Below, in pieces: positions 30,458-38,632 of a stretch of 64,000 nt of DNA. Position numbers and translations under genes: made by a program. This DNA comes from Nonomuraea harbinensis (GTDB taxonomy: Bacteria; Actinomycetota; Actinomycetes; Streptosporangiales; Streptosporangiaceae). The notes under the pieces were generated by a model. The model had not been told where the DNA came from and ran no database searches. It saw only the letters and a list, made by a program, of their open reading frames with translations. The first letter of the stretch is position 1, and each line of letters starts with the position of its first letter. Location of the stretch: positions 46,489-110,488 of the forward strand of contig NZ_JAHKRN010000029.1 in NCBI RefSeq assembly GCF_019396385.1, written 5' to 3'.

Positions 30458-30886
30458 ATGACGGCGACGGTGAAGTACGACGAGGTCGAGGTGGGCCAGG
30501 AGATCCCGCCGGTCGACTACCGCGTGCGCCGGGTCAACCTGGTCATGTACGCGGGGGCGTCCGGCGACTTCAACCAGATCCACTGGAACGAGCGGTTCGC
30601 CAAGATGGTGGGCCTGCCCGACGTCATCGCGCACGGCATGTACACGATGGCGCAGGCGGGCCGGTTCGTCACCGACTGGGCCGGCGACCCGGGCGCGGTC
30701 GTCGACTTCGGGGTGCGGTTCTCGTCGATGGTGGTCGTGCCCGACGACGACGAGGGCGCGACGATCACGGTGAGCGGCGTCGTGGAGGAGAAGCTCGACG
30801 ACGGCAAGGTCGTCGTGGCGCTGACCGCCCGATCGGGGGACGCCCGGGTGCTGTCCAAGGCGAGGGCCGTGGTGCGGCTCGCCTAG
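30458..30886 (+). CDS. MaoC-family dehydratase, HadB type
   Basis: 142 residues. The catalytic loop YAGASGDFNQIHWNE supplies the hydratase Asp and His. DVIAHGMYTMAQAGRFVTDW and VRFSSMVVVPD are typical of the catalytic MaoC subunit. It starts one base after the HadA-type gene, indicating a stable heterodimer and co-translation. Expected role: hydroxyacyl-ACP dehydration. Confidence 0.9.
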   Translation: MTATVKYDEVEVGQEIPPVDYRVRRVNLVMYAGASGDFNQIHWNERFAKMVGLPDVIAHGMYTMAQAGRFVTDWAGDPGAVVDFGVRFSSMVVVPDDDEGATITVSGVVEEKLDDGKVVVALTARSGDARVLSKARAVVRLA

Positions 30887-30916
30887 GCGGCCGATTCTCG
30901 GGTACGCGTGACGGTC

Positions 30917-31984
30917 ATGAGTGAGAAAGCATGGCCAACTGTGGAGTCGATCCCGGTCTCGGCCGTCACGGACGACCGGCCGCCCGCCCACCTGAGACCC
31001 GCCAGGACCGACGAGATCGCCGGCGCGAGCGGCACCGGCCGCGACACCGCCGGCGGCGCCGCCGTGCCCACGCCCGCACGCGCCACGGGCGTGGGCACGG
31101 CCGGCACCAAGGGCCGCCGCCGCGAAGGCGCCCGCGGCAACCCCGCGGCCGAGTTCGGCTTCTCCGGCGACCCCGGCCAGCACGGCGACCCGGGCGACGA
31201 CATGCTGCACGCGCAGCGGGTGTGGGACGGCACGCTGGCCACCAACCGGATGGACGACCTGGGCGTCAACGCCGAGCGGCAGCGGGTGGAGACCAAGGAC
31301 GTGACGGCCTCGGTCGGTCTCCTGGTGGACGGCTGGCCGGGTGACGTGCGCGCCTGCGTGGAGTCGGTGCTGGCGTACACCGGCTGCACGGTGCTGGCGC
31401 TCGACCTGGGCAACGTGGAAGGCGCCGGCGACGTGCTGGACGTGCTGGCCGGGCGCGAGCCTGACCGGGTGCGGGTGTGGCACGTCGCCGAGACGCCGCA
31501 CTGGCTCGGCGGCACCGCGACCTGGGGCGCGGCCAGGGCCAAGCTGCTCCAGCTGGACACCGCCGAGGTGCACGTGTTCATGGACACCTCGGTGGTCCTG
31601 GTGGGCGACGCCCTCACGCCGCTGATCGCCGCCGTGCAGGAAGGCGCGGTGGCCGCCGGGTGGAAGGGCCGCAAGCCGCCGGGCGCCGAGAGGCCGGACA
31701 GCGGAGCCGAGTGGCTGGAGGCCGGGCCGGGCAAGGTGCCCGCGCTGACCGGTGACCTGATGGCGGTGCGCCGCTCGGCCGCCGTAGCGGCCCTGCCCGA
31801 ACAGGCCCGCTACGGAGCCGACGCCGACCTGGAGCTGTCTCTGCGCCTGCGCGGCGAGCTGGTGGTGCCCCGCACGCGCCTTCCCGTACGGCAGGAGCGC
31901 GTGCACGCCGTGGCCGACGACTACCGGCTGGAGGAGTCACACCGTAACCACGGCCGGGTGCTCAGGATGCTGGAACCCTCCTAA
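30917..31984 (+). CDS. Glycosyltransferase-like protein with disordered N-terminus
   Basis: 355 residues from ATG 30917 (GTG 30908 also possible). The first 100 residues are Ala/Gly/Thr/Arg-rich and probably disordered. The rest has a GT-A-like Rossmann pattern: TASVGLLVDGWPGDVRACVESVLAYTGCTVLALDLGN, then HVFMDTSVVLVGDALTPLI with an Asp where family 2 transferases have DxD, and YGADADLELSLRLR. Catalytic residues are incomplete, so activity is doubtful. It stands between the HadAB pair and murB; an envelope-related role is inference. Confidence 0.65.
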   Translation: MSEKAWPTVESIPVSAVTDDRPPAHLRPARTDEIAGASGTGRDTAGGAAVPTPARATGVGTAGTKGRRREGARGNPAAEFGFSGDPGQHGDPGDDMLHAQRVWDGTLATNRMDDLGVNAERQRVETKDVTASVGLLVDGWPGDVRACVESVLAYTGCTVLALDLGNVEGAGDVLDVLAGREPDRVRVWHVAETPHWLGGTATWGAARAKLLQLDTAEVHVFMDTSVVLVGDALTPLIAAVQEGAVAAGWKGRKPPGAERPDSGAEWLEAGPGKVPALTGDLMAVRRSAAVAALPEQARYGADADLELSLRLRGELVVPRTRLPVRQERVHAVADDYRLEESHRNHGRVLRMLEPS

Positions 31985-31995
31985 GCTAGACCCCT

Positions 31996-33027
31996 ATGGA
32001 GATGCTCGCGCCGTACACCACGCTGGGGTTGGGCGGTCCCGCCCTCGACTTCGTCCAAGCCGACACGGCCGAGCGACTGGTCTCCCTGGTGGCCGAGGCC
32101 GACCGCGCCGCGCGGCCGACGCTGGTCCTCGGCGGCGGCAGCAACCTCGTGGTGTCCGACGCGGGCTTCGACGGGCTCGTCGTCCGGGTGGAGACCAAGG
32201 GCGTGCGGGTGTCCCGCGACGGCGAGCAGGTGCTCGTGACGGTCGAGGCGGGCGAAGACTGGGACCCGCTGGTGGCCCGCACGGTCGCGGAGGGCTGGTC
32301 CGGCGTCGAGTGCATGGCCGGCATCCCCGGCCTGGTGGGCTCCACCCCGATCCAGAACGTCGGCGCCTACGGCCAGGAGATCGCGCAGACCGTCCGGTGC
32401 GTGCGCGCCTACGACCGCCGCACCCAGCAGGTCGAGGATCTGGAGGCCCGCCAGTGCGGGTTCGCCTACCGCACCAGCATGTTCAAGCGCGACCTGTCGC
32501 GCTACGTCGTGCTGTCGGTGACGTACGCGCTGGAGCTCACCGACATGTCCGGGCCGGTCGCCTACCAGGAGCTGGCCACCCGGCTGGGCGTCGAGCCCGG
32601 CGCCCGCGTGCCGCTGGCCCGCGCCCGCGAGGCGGTGCTGGAGCTGCGCCGCGGCAAGGGCATGGTGCTCGACCCCGGCGACCCCGACACCCGCAGCGCC
32701 GGTTCGTTCTTCACCAACCCGGTCCTGACCGCGGAGCAGGCGGCGGAGCTGGCCGCCCGCGCGCCCGGCCATCCGAGCTGGGAGCTGCCCGGCGGCCTGG
32801 TCAAGGTGCCGGCGGCGTGGCTGATCGAGCAGGCGGGCTTCCCCAAGGGCTACGCCCGCGGCCCGGTGCGCATCTCCACCAAGCACACGCTCGCGCTGAC
32901 CAACCCGGACGGCGCCGGCACCACCGGCGACCTGCTGGCCCTGGCCAGGGAGGTGCGCGACGGGGTGCGCGAGAAGTTCGGCGTCACGCTGGTCAACGAG
33001 CCGGTGCTGGTCGGCTGCGAGATTTGA
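31996..33027 (+). CDS. murB: UDP-N-acetylenolpyruvoylglucosamine reductase MurB
   Basis: 343 residues, a normal type I MurB. YTTLGLGGPA opens the FAD-binding domain, PTLVLGGGSNLVVSD is the FAD pyrophosphate loop, IPGLVGSTPIQNVGAYGQEI the flavin-contact loop, and AGSFFTNPV holds the catalytic serine. It reduces UDP-GlcNAc-enolpyruvate to UDP-MurNAc with NADPH in peptidoglycan synthesis. TAAGCT ends eight bases before the ATG, which may allow a leaderless start, though read-through from the upstream gene is also likely (11-base gap). Confidence 0.97.
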   Translation: MEMLAPYTTLGLGGPALDFVQADTAERLVSLVAEADRAARPTLVLGGGSNLVVSDAGFDGLVVRVETKGVRVSRDGEQVLVTVEAGEDWDPLVARTVAEGWSGVECMAGIPGLVGSTPIQNVGAYGQEIAQTVRCVRAYDRRTQQVEDLEARQCGFAYRTSMFKRDLSRYVVLSVTYALELTDMSGPVAYQELATRLGVEPGARVPLARAREAVLELRRGKGMVLDPGDPDTRSAGSFFTNPVLTAEQAAELAARAPGHPSWELPGGLVKVPAAWLIEQAGFPKGYARGPVRISTKHTLALTNPDGAGTTGDLLALAREVRDGVREKFGVTLVNEPVLVGCEI

Positions 33028-33074
33028 CCCGGGGAATGCCCGCGCGCGGGCCGCTGTTAAGGTAAGTCGAAACA

Positions 33075-33170
33075 CCGAAGGGGAGTAGTCCCAATCGCGT
33101 AGATCGACATACTGGCGCGCGCGTGCGCGCGCCCGGTCGCGCGGGCCTCACGGGCGGACGAGACCTTCGG
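33075..33170 (+). promoter_or_regulatory. yybP-ykoY (manganese) riboswitch aptamer
   Basis: P1 is CCGAAGG (33075-33081) pairing with CCTTCGG (33164-33170). Inside it the 5' side reads GGGGAGTAG, directly after P1, and the 3' side reads GGACGAGACCTTCGG. These are the two conserved loops of the yybP-ykoY class, which together bind Mn2+. Between them is a GC-rich variable stem of GCGC repeats. The downstream gene is a GDT1/UPF0016 protein, a known partner of this riboswitch. Motifs are seen; metal response is established for the class, not for this copy. Confidence 0.85.
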
Positions 33171-33270
33171 CCTGGCAGTCGTGTACGAATCGCTGCCGGG
33201 CCGAAGCCGTGCCCGAAATTCTCCCCGGGTGCCATGCCCACGGTCCGGCCGCACGAGAGAGGGACCGTGG
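33165..33270 (+). promoter_or_regulatory. Riboswitch expression platform and start-codon hairpin
   Basis: CTTCGGCCTGGCAG (from 33165) can pair with CTGCCGGGCCGAAG downstream (ending at 33206) with one mismatch, which would take the 3' half of aptamer P1. Further on CCACGGTCC (33238-33246) pairs perfectly with GGACCGTGG (33262-33270), burying the GTG start codon. Competing helices plus a start-codon stem suggest metal-dependent control of translation or elongation. Inferred from pairing by eye. Confidence 0.6.
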
Positions 33271-33833
33271 AAGCTTTCTGGATCAGCCTGGGCGCGATCT
33301 TCCTCGCCGAGCTCGGCGACAAGAGCCAGCTCATGGCCATGACCTTCGCCACCCGCTACAAGGCCTGGGTGGTGCTGACCGGCATCACGGTCGCCACCAC
33401 CGTCGTCCACCTGGGCAGCGTGGCCATCGGCGGGCTCATCGGCGACGCGCTGCCCACCACCGCCATCTCGATCGTGGCGGGCCTGGCCTTCATCGGCTTC
33501 GCCGCCTGGACGCTGCGCGGCGACGAGCTGACCGAGGAGGAGTCGCGCAAGGCCCAGCGGGCCACCCGCAGCGCGCTGATCGCGGTGACGGTGGCGTTCT
33601 TCCTCAGCGAGCTGGGCGACAAGACGATGCTCGCCACGATCACGCTGGCCACCCAGTACGGCTGGGTCGGCACCTGGATCGGCTCCACCGTCGGCATGGT
33701 GGCCGCCGACGCGCTGGCCATCGTGGTGGGCCGCATGCTGGGCAGGAACCTTCCGGAGAAGGCCGTCCGCTACGGCGCCGCCGCCGCCTTCGCGATCTTC
33801 GGTGTCGTGATGCTGGCCGACGCCTTCCTCTAG
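33267..33833 (+). CDS. TMEM165/GDT1 (UPF0016) family cation transporter
   Basis: 188 residues, six membrane helices in two inverted halves, each with the family motif E-x-G-D-K-(S/T): AELGDKSQLMAM and SELGDKTMLATI. Bacterial members (MntP-unrelated MneA type) export manganese and help resist Mn toxicity; plant and yeast members move Mn2+ or Ca2+. The GTG at 33267 follows AGAGGG. An upstream in-frame ATG at 33234 lies inside the control hairpins and is less likely. Placement under a yybP-ykoY riboswitch strongly supports a manganese role. Confidence 0.93.
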   Translation: MEAFWISLGAIFLAELGDKSQLMAMTFATRYKAWVVLTGITVATTVVHLGSVAIGGLIGDALPTTAISIVAGLAFIGFAAWTLRGDELTEEESRKAQRATRSALIAVTVAFFLSELGDKTMLATITLATQYGWVGTWIGSTVGMVAADALAIVVGRMLGRNLPEKAVRYGAAAAFAIFGVVMLADAFL

Positions 33834-34408
33834 CGTGACCTCATCGCGCCGAGCGTCCGGCGGCCGGCCCTGATGTCGGAGATCAGCACGTACGCGACGA
33901 GCAGCAGGCCGAGGCAGAGCGCCTCGGCCGCCCACCAGGGGATCTCGGCGAGCAGCAGGTAGCCGTCGCTGTCGCTGCGCGTGCGCAGCGCCCAGGTGAC
34001 CACGGCCACCACCGCGGTGACCAGCAGCCAGGTGCGCAGGCGCGGCAGGTCGCCCCGCCGCCACAGCCGGATCCGCCACTCCAGGTAGACCACGAGCACG
34101 CCGAGCAGGGCGCAGAACCCGATCAGCCACCAGGGCAGGGCGAACGTGGCCCGCTCGGCGATCGCCGCCCGCGTGGCGCGCAGCTCGGCCTCGGCCAGGC
34201 GCTGCGCGGCCACGGCGGCGTCGCGCTGCTCCTTCAGCTCGGCGACCACCTGCTGGCGGGGCTGCGGGGTGGTGTCCGACGGAAGCATCCTGGCCACCAC
34301 GGTCAGCATGATCGCGATGAACGCCAGCACCAGCACGATGGCCATGAACAGGTCGATGAACCGCAGGTCGAGGGGCGGCGCGAAGGACCGGGCGGGCCGC
34401 CTCCTCAC
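33830..34408 (-). CDS. Membrane coiled-coil partner of MotA/ExbB-like channel (ExbD/MotB-like position)
   Basis: 192 residues from the GTG at 34408, which overlaps the stop of the channel gene by four bases. The first helix (IDLFMAIVLVLAFIAIML) follows APPLDLRFID, where an Asp sits at the membrane entry as in ExbD/TolR/MotB proteins. Next comes a coiled-coil segment (ELKEQRDAAVAAQRLAEAELRATRAA), then three further helices. There is no OmpA-like peptidoglycan-binding domain. The pairing with an ExbB-like protein suggests a proton-driven motor; this partner is not a standard ExbD. Ends four bases into the convergent GDT1 gene. Confidence 0.65.
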   Translation of the reverse strand: MRRRPARSFAPPLDLRFIDLFMAIVLVLAFIAIMLTVVARMLPSDTTPQPRQQVVAELKEQRDAAVAAQRLAEAELRATRAAIAERATFALPWWLIGFCALLGVLVVYLEWRIRLWRRGDLPRLRTWLLVTAVVAVVTWALRTRSDSDGYLLLAEIPWWAAEALCLGLLLVAYVLISDIRAGRRTLGAMRSR

Positions 34409-35280
34409 TGCTCCCTCACCAGCGTGTAGCGCTGCGGGCGGCCGCCGGACTCGGCCAGCGTTTCCACGGCGGTGCGCAGCGCGTCCAGGCCCTTGATCAG
34501 CTCTTCCGTCCTGCCCCTGGACTGGGCCAGCTCCTGGGCCAGCCCGTTCAGCGCGGGGGCGGTCCGCTTGGCGGGCAGGCGAGCCAGGTGGAGCAGGAAC
34601 AACTCGTCGGCGGCGGCCACGTTCGCCCGCTCGGCCCGCTCGGCGAGCGCCATCGCGCCGAACGCGAGCACGCTCAGGAACAGCGCGATCAGGGTGACGC
34701 CGAACGCGGACGCCAGCTCGGGCAGCACGTGCTGCTTGAGCGCGGCCATCAGGGCGGCGGCGTCGCCCTGGCGGTCGAGCGCGTCGCCGAACGCGGTGAC
34801 CATGGCGGCCATGGTCAGCGCGGTGCCGATGAACCCGAACACCGGCAGCGCCCAGATCAGCGCGTGGTCGAGGTGGTGCTTGTTGGCCATCTCGCTCTCG
34901 TCGAGCGCGGAGCGGGCGCCGAGCACCGCCTCGGCGTCGTTCCCCGCCTCGGCGGCCTCCCTGAACAGCTTGAGCCGCCGCGCCACGAGGGTGTCGTCGC
35001 CCGGATGGACCGCCTGCACGGAGGTGACCGCGCGGGCGGTCGCGGCGCTCTCCCGGCGGATGTCCGGCACGACCCTGGCGATGCGGAGCACGGTGGTCAG
35101 GAACACCGCGATGATGAGCGTGACCACCAGCTCCGCCGCCGCCGGGACCGTGGTGGCGCCCACCGACTCCAGCAGCGCGCCGACGAGTCCCGCGACGTGA
35201 CACAGCATCGCGACCATCGTGCCCATCACGGGCGCGAACGCCGGGTGACACCAGCCGAACCTTGACAAGCCTCGCTCCAC
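34405..35280 (-). CDS. MotA/TolQ/ExbB-family proton channel protein
   Basis: 291 residues. Two N-terminal helices are followed by a cytoplasmic helical stretch (VVPDIRRESAATARAVTSVQ to SEMANKHHLDHAL). The channel domain is WALPVFGFIGTALTMAAMVTAFGDAL and FGVTLIALFLSVLAFGAMALAERAE, matching the MotA_ExbB fold (pore helices with polar Thr residues). A C-terminal helix follows (LAQELAQSRGRTEELIKGLDALRTAVETL). Such proteins form pentamers around a dimeric ExbD-like partner and use the proton gradient to do mechanical work. Stop overlaps the partner start. GTG start next to GAGGTGA. Confidence 0.85.
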   Translation of the reverse strand: MERGLSRFGWCHPAFAPVMGTMVAMLCHVAGLVGALLESVGATTVPAAAELVVTLIIAVFLTTVLRIARVVPDIRRESAATARAVTSVQAVHPGDDTLVARRLKLFREAAEAGNDAEAVLGARSALDESEMANKHHLDHALIWALPVFGFIGTALTMAAMVTAFGDALDRQGDAAALMAALKQHVLPELASAFGVTLIALFLSVLAFGAMALAERAERANVAAADELFLLHLARLPAKRTAPALNGLAQELAQSRGRTEELIKGLDALRTAVETLAESGGRPQRYTLVREQ

Positions 35281-35353
35281 TTCACCTCGTGATCAAGTCA
35301 GATGACTACCCAACCACATACGAAGCTGACTAACGGTAACGAGGTGGCTACAA

Positions 35354-38221
35354 CTACCGTGAAAGCAGAGAAAGTCGGTGCGCGGCGGCGGCCGCCTCGC
35401 CCCGGGTGGTGACGCAGAGCTTGGCCAGGATGTTGGAGACGTGCACGCTGACCGTCTTGGCGGAGATGAACAGCTCCTTGGCGATGTCCCGGTTCGTCCG
35501 GCCCAGCGCGACCAGGCGGAGCACCTCCAGCTCGCGCGGGGTGAGCAGCTCCGACGGCTCCTGCGGGCGCTGGGCGCCGCCGACGCGGCGCGAGAGCGCC
35601 TCGATCTCGGCCACGAGCGGGGCCGCGCCCAGCGCGGTGGCCCGGGGGAGCGCCGTCGCCAGCCGGGCCGCGGCGCCGTCCCTGTCGCCGGCCCGCGCCG
35701 CCACGGTGGCCGCCCGCAGCAGGGCCCTGGCCTGGTTGTGCGGCCGGTTGAGCCGTTCCCACGCGGCGGCCGCGGCGTCGAAGTCGCCCGAGTACGTCAG
35801 CCGGTAGGCCTCGGCGACCGGGCTCGTCACCGACAGGTGCGCGGCCACGTCGGCGGCCTGCTCGCGCACCGCGCGGACCCGGTCGGGGTCGACGTCCTCG
35901 GCCGCGTCGCAGACGGTGCGCAGCAGGGCGAGCAGCCGCCAGCCGAGCATGGCCTTGCTGGACTGCGCGGGCCTGGCCAGCATCCGCTCGGCCACCGCCA
36001 GCGCGTAGCCGGGCTCGCCTCGCAGCATGTGCCAGCCGATGTGCAGCCGGGCGCTGTTGGTGATGTCCTGGACGAAGTCCTCCGGGCGCTCCTTGAGCAC
36101 GCCGATCTCCGACAGGATGTTCTCCACCAGCTCCACCTCGCCCCGCGCGAGCGCGATGTCGGCGCGCACCCGCAGAAGGTGGTGGCGGGTGCGCAGGGAC
36201 GGCCCGAAGCTGAGCGCCCGCTCGACCGTCTCGACGGCCTCGTCCCAGCGGCCGATGTTCTCCAGCGCCTCGGCCTTGTTGTTGAGCACGAACAGGCCGC
36301 TGGCGCGCAGCCTGCCGAACCTCTTGGCCTCCCGCCAGCCCTCGTCGGAGAGCCTCAGCGCCTCTTCCCAGCGGCCGGTGTCGGGCAGCGAGTCGATCAT
36401 GTTGCCGATCGCCCGGGTGATGACGCGGCCGGAGTTCTCCTGCCTGCCGAGGTCGAGCGCCCGCTGGTTGGTGGCGATCGTGGCCTCGATGTTCCCCGCG
36501 ATCGAGTGGCCGAGCGCCAGGTTGAGCAGCAGGTCGGCCTCCAGGCACCGGTCGCCCAGCTCCCGGGCCAGCCGCAGCCCTTCCTCCACGTACATCTCGC
36601 CCTCGGCGGCCTCGCCGCGCAGCATGAGGTGCTGGCTCATCCGCACCAGCACCTCGGCCCTGGCCTCGCCCGGCTCCGGCACCAGCTTGAGCGCGTGGCG
36701 CAGGTCGTCCACCACGCCCATCTGGCCCTTGGCGATCTTCAGGTTGCTCCAGCGGACGATGAGCCCGGCCACGCGGTGCGGCTCGCGGGCCTCGTCCAGC
36801 TCCGACAGCGCGGCCTTGACGAACTTGACGGCCCGGTCCACCTCGCCGCCCGCCTGCGCGGCGGCGGCCGCCTTCTCCAGCACGGCGGTGTGGTCGGCGC
36901 CGATCCGCTCCGCCGCGCCGGGCACCCGGTCCCAGAGCATGAGCACGCGTTCGAGCAGCGGCACCGCCTCGGTGTAGGCGAAGGCCTTGAACGACTTCCT
37001 GGCGGCGTTCCAGGCGGCCGTCAGCGCGTGCACGTCGTCGCGCGCCCCGTACCAGTGGTGGGCCAGCTCGACGTGGGCGCGGCCGGGCGGGACCAGCCGG
37101 TGGTTCTTGGAGATCTCCTCGGCGTAGCGGGCGTGCAGGCGCTGGTGCTCGCCGGGCAGCAGTTCCTCGTGCACGGCCTCGCGGATCAGCGAGTGGCGGA
37201 AGACGTAGGCGCGGTTGTCGGAGATCTGCAGCACGTTGCCGGCGATGGCGGGCCGCAGCGCGGCCTCCAGTTCCAGCTCGGACAGGCCGCTCACGGCCGA
37301 CAGCAGGGCGTGGCCGACGCGCGTGCCGCCGGCGGCGGCGACGCGCAGCACCCGCTGGGTCTCCTCGGGCAGCCGCTCGACCGCGTTGAGTATCAGGTCC
37401 TGCATCGACTCGGGGAACGCGAGGTCCTCGCCGCTCTCCAGCATGGCCTCGACGAACAGCGGGATGCCCTCGCTGCGCTCGTAGACCTTCTCCACGTCGG
37501 TGTAGTCGGGGGCGCTGCCGAGGATGCCGGCCATCTGCTGGGCGACCTCCTCGCGCGACAGCCGGGGCAGGTCGAGCCTGAGCACGCCGTTGACCCGGCC
37601 CAGCTCGGCCAGCACGGGCCGGAGCGGATGCTGGCGGTGCAGGTCGTCGGAGCGGTACGTCATGACCAGCAGCACCTGCGGGACCCGCAGGTTGCGGCTG
37701 AGGAAGGCGATCAGGTCGCGGCTGGACCGGTCGGCCCAGTGGATGTCCTCGACGATCAGGACGGTGGGGGTGTCGTCGGCGAGCCGTTCCAGCAGCGTGA
37801 GGATCTGCTCGAACAGTCTGGCCCGGCCGGTCTCGGTCTCGCCGTCGCCGCTCGGCTCGCCGAACTCGGGGAGCAGCCGCGCCAGGTCGCGTTCGGCGCC
37901 GTCGGGAAGCAGGGCGGCGATCCCGCCGGTGCCGTGCTCCCGGACGAGCTGCCTGAGCACGGCGGTGAAGGGCGCGTACGCCAGGCCCTCGGTGGACAGC
38001 TCCACGCAGCCGCCGCCCAGCACCCGCGCGCCGTCGCGGGCCACCTGCTCGGCGAAGCACTGGACGAGCCTGGTCTTGCCGACCCCGGCCTCGCCGCCGA
38101 GCAGCACCGCCGTGGCGTTGCCCGCTCCGGCCTCGGCGAAGGCGTCGGCCAGGGCGGTCAGCTGCTCCTGCCGCCCGACGAAAACGGGGCTCACCGAGCG
38201 TCCAAGCATGTCATCCAGCAT
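35354..38221 (-). CDS. LuxR family regulator, LAL type (large ATP-binding)
   Basis: About 955 residues. N-terminal AAA-type ATPase: VFVGRQEQLTAL, Walker A LLGGEAGVGKTRLV, Walker B VLIVEDIHWADRSS. A long middle region of TPR-like helices follows. The C-terminal LuxR helix-turn-helix is LTPRELEVLRLVALGRTNRDIAKELFISAKTVSVHVSNIL. LAL proteins (MalT-related) activate sugar or secondary-metabolism genes. Start taken as ATG 38221; other ATG/TTG codons up- and downstream are possible. Ribosome site weak. Downstream of a 48-residue gene on the same strand. Confidence 0.9.
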   Translation of the reverse strand: MLDDMLGRSVSPVFVGRQEQLTALADAFAEAGAGNATAVLLGGEAGVGKTRLVQCFAEQVARDGARVLGGGCVELSTEGLAYAPFTAVLRQLVREHGTGGIAALLPDGAERDLARLLPEFGEPSGDGETETGRARLFEQILTLLERLADDTPTVLIVEDIHWADRSSRDLIAFLSRNLRVPQVLLVMTYRSDDLHRQHPLRPVLAELGRVNGVLRLDLPRLSREEVAQQMAGILGSAPDYTDVEKVYERSEGIPLFVEAMLESGEDLAFPESMQDLILNAVERLPEETQRVLRVAAAGGTRVGHALLSAVSGLSELELEAALRPAIAGNVLQISDNRAYVFRHSLIREAVHEELLPGEHQRLHARYAEEISKNHRLVPPGRAHVELAHHWYGARDDVHALTAAWNAARKSFKAFAYTEAVPLLERVLMLWDRVPGAAERIGADHTAVLEKAAAAAQAGGEVDRAVKFVKAALSELDEAREPHRVAGLIVRWSNLKIAKGQMGVVDDLRHALKLVPEPGEARAEVLVRMSQHLMLRGEAAEGEMYVEEGLRLARELGDRCLEADLLLNLALGHSIAGNIEATIATNQRALDLGRQENSGRVITRAIGNMIDSLPDTGRWEEALRLSDEGWREAKRFGRLRASGLFVLNNKAEALENIGRWDEAVETVERALSFGPSLRTRHHLLRVRADIALARGEVELVENILSEIGVLKERPEDFVQDITNSARLHIGWHMLRGEPGYALAVAERMLARPAQSSKAMLGWRLLALLRTVCDAAEDVDPDRVRAVREQAADVAAHLSVTSPVAEAYRLTYSGDFDAAAAAWERLNRPHNQARALLRAATVAARAGDRDGAAARLATALPRATALGAAPLVAEIEALSRRVGGAQRPQEPSELLTPRELEVLRLVALGRTNRDIAKELFISAKTVSVHVSNILAKLCVTTRGEAAAAAHRLSLLSR

Positions 38222-38310
38222 GTCACGCCATATCCGATGCAATCGACGCAATTAAGGGGGTTGAGAGGCCCGGCCGCGAGGGAGGGTGCGGCCGGGCTCT
38301 CGTGCGATGG

Positions 38311-38457
38311 TCATGACGAACGGCGCTTGCCGAAGACCGAGCGGCGCTCGGCCTTGTTCCCCTTCGTGGCCTCGCGCACCCGGCGGTGGCGGGCCGCGGC
38401 CTCGTGCAGCTCGTTCGCGTGGCTCTTCATCAGCTGGTACTCGATCTCGGGACTCAT
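38311..38457 (-). CDS. Small charged helical protein (48 residues)
   Basis: Too short to be called by length alone, but it has a proper ribosome site (AAGGAG eight bases before ATG 38457), a coherent amphipathic helix (MSPEIEYQLMKSHANELHE) and a highly basic C-terminus (ERRSVFGKRRSS). Similar short proteins are common upstream of regulators in actinomycetes, without known function. It lies 89 bases upstream of the LAL regulator, in the same direction. Confidence 0.6.
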   Translation of the reverse strand: MSPEIEYQLMKSHANELHEAAARHRRVREATKGNKAERRSVFGKRRSS

Positions 38458-38468
38458 CACTCGTACTC

Positions 38469-38499
38469 CTTGAAGGCGCTTCTTCTCGACACCTTCAAG
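38469..38499 (-). promoter_or_regulatory. Inverted repeat in the leader of the small gene
   Basis: CTTGAAGG (38469-38476) is perfectly inverted as CCTTCAAG (38492-38499), with a 15-base spacer. In the transcript of the small gene the second arm runs into its ribosome site, so a hairpin here could hide it. It could equally be a protein-binding operator. Confidence 0.4.
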
Positions 38500-38632
38500 A
38501 TTCGTCCTAAGGCCCGCCCCCGCACATCGGGTGGATGCCTTATCTCCGGCCGCCCCGCGTATACCTAGGGCACGCCTCAACTCCGGTTTGGACGTAGGGA
38601 CACCGGTCGGCGATGCTGTGAGGGTGTCAATT

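Noticed and set aside
33117..33143. GCGCGC run in the riboswitch region as a possible Z-DNA or repeat element
   Set aside because: It is explained as the variable stem inside the yybP-ykoY aptamer.
35296..35341. AGTCAG ... CTGACT inverted repeat between the channel gene and the LAL gene
   Set aside because: Six-base arms 34 bases apart are weak; I could not tell it from chance, and no T-run or promoter context supports a terminator or operator.
35378..38473. 1031-residue plus-strand frame opposite the LAL regulator
   Set aside because: No domain or consistent hydrophobic pattern; long antisense frames arise from the GC-rich third codon positions.
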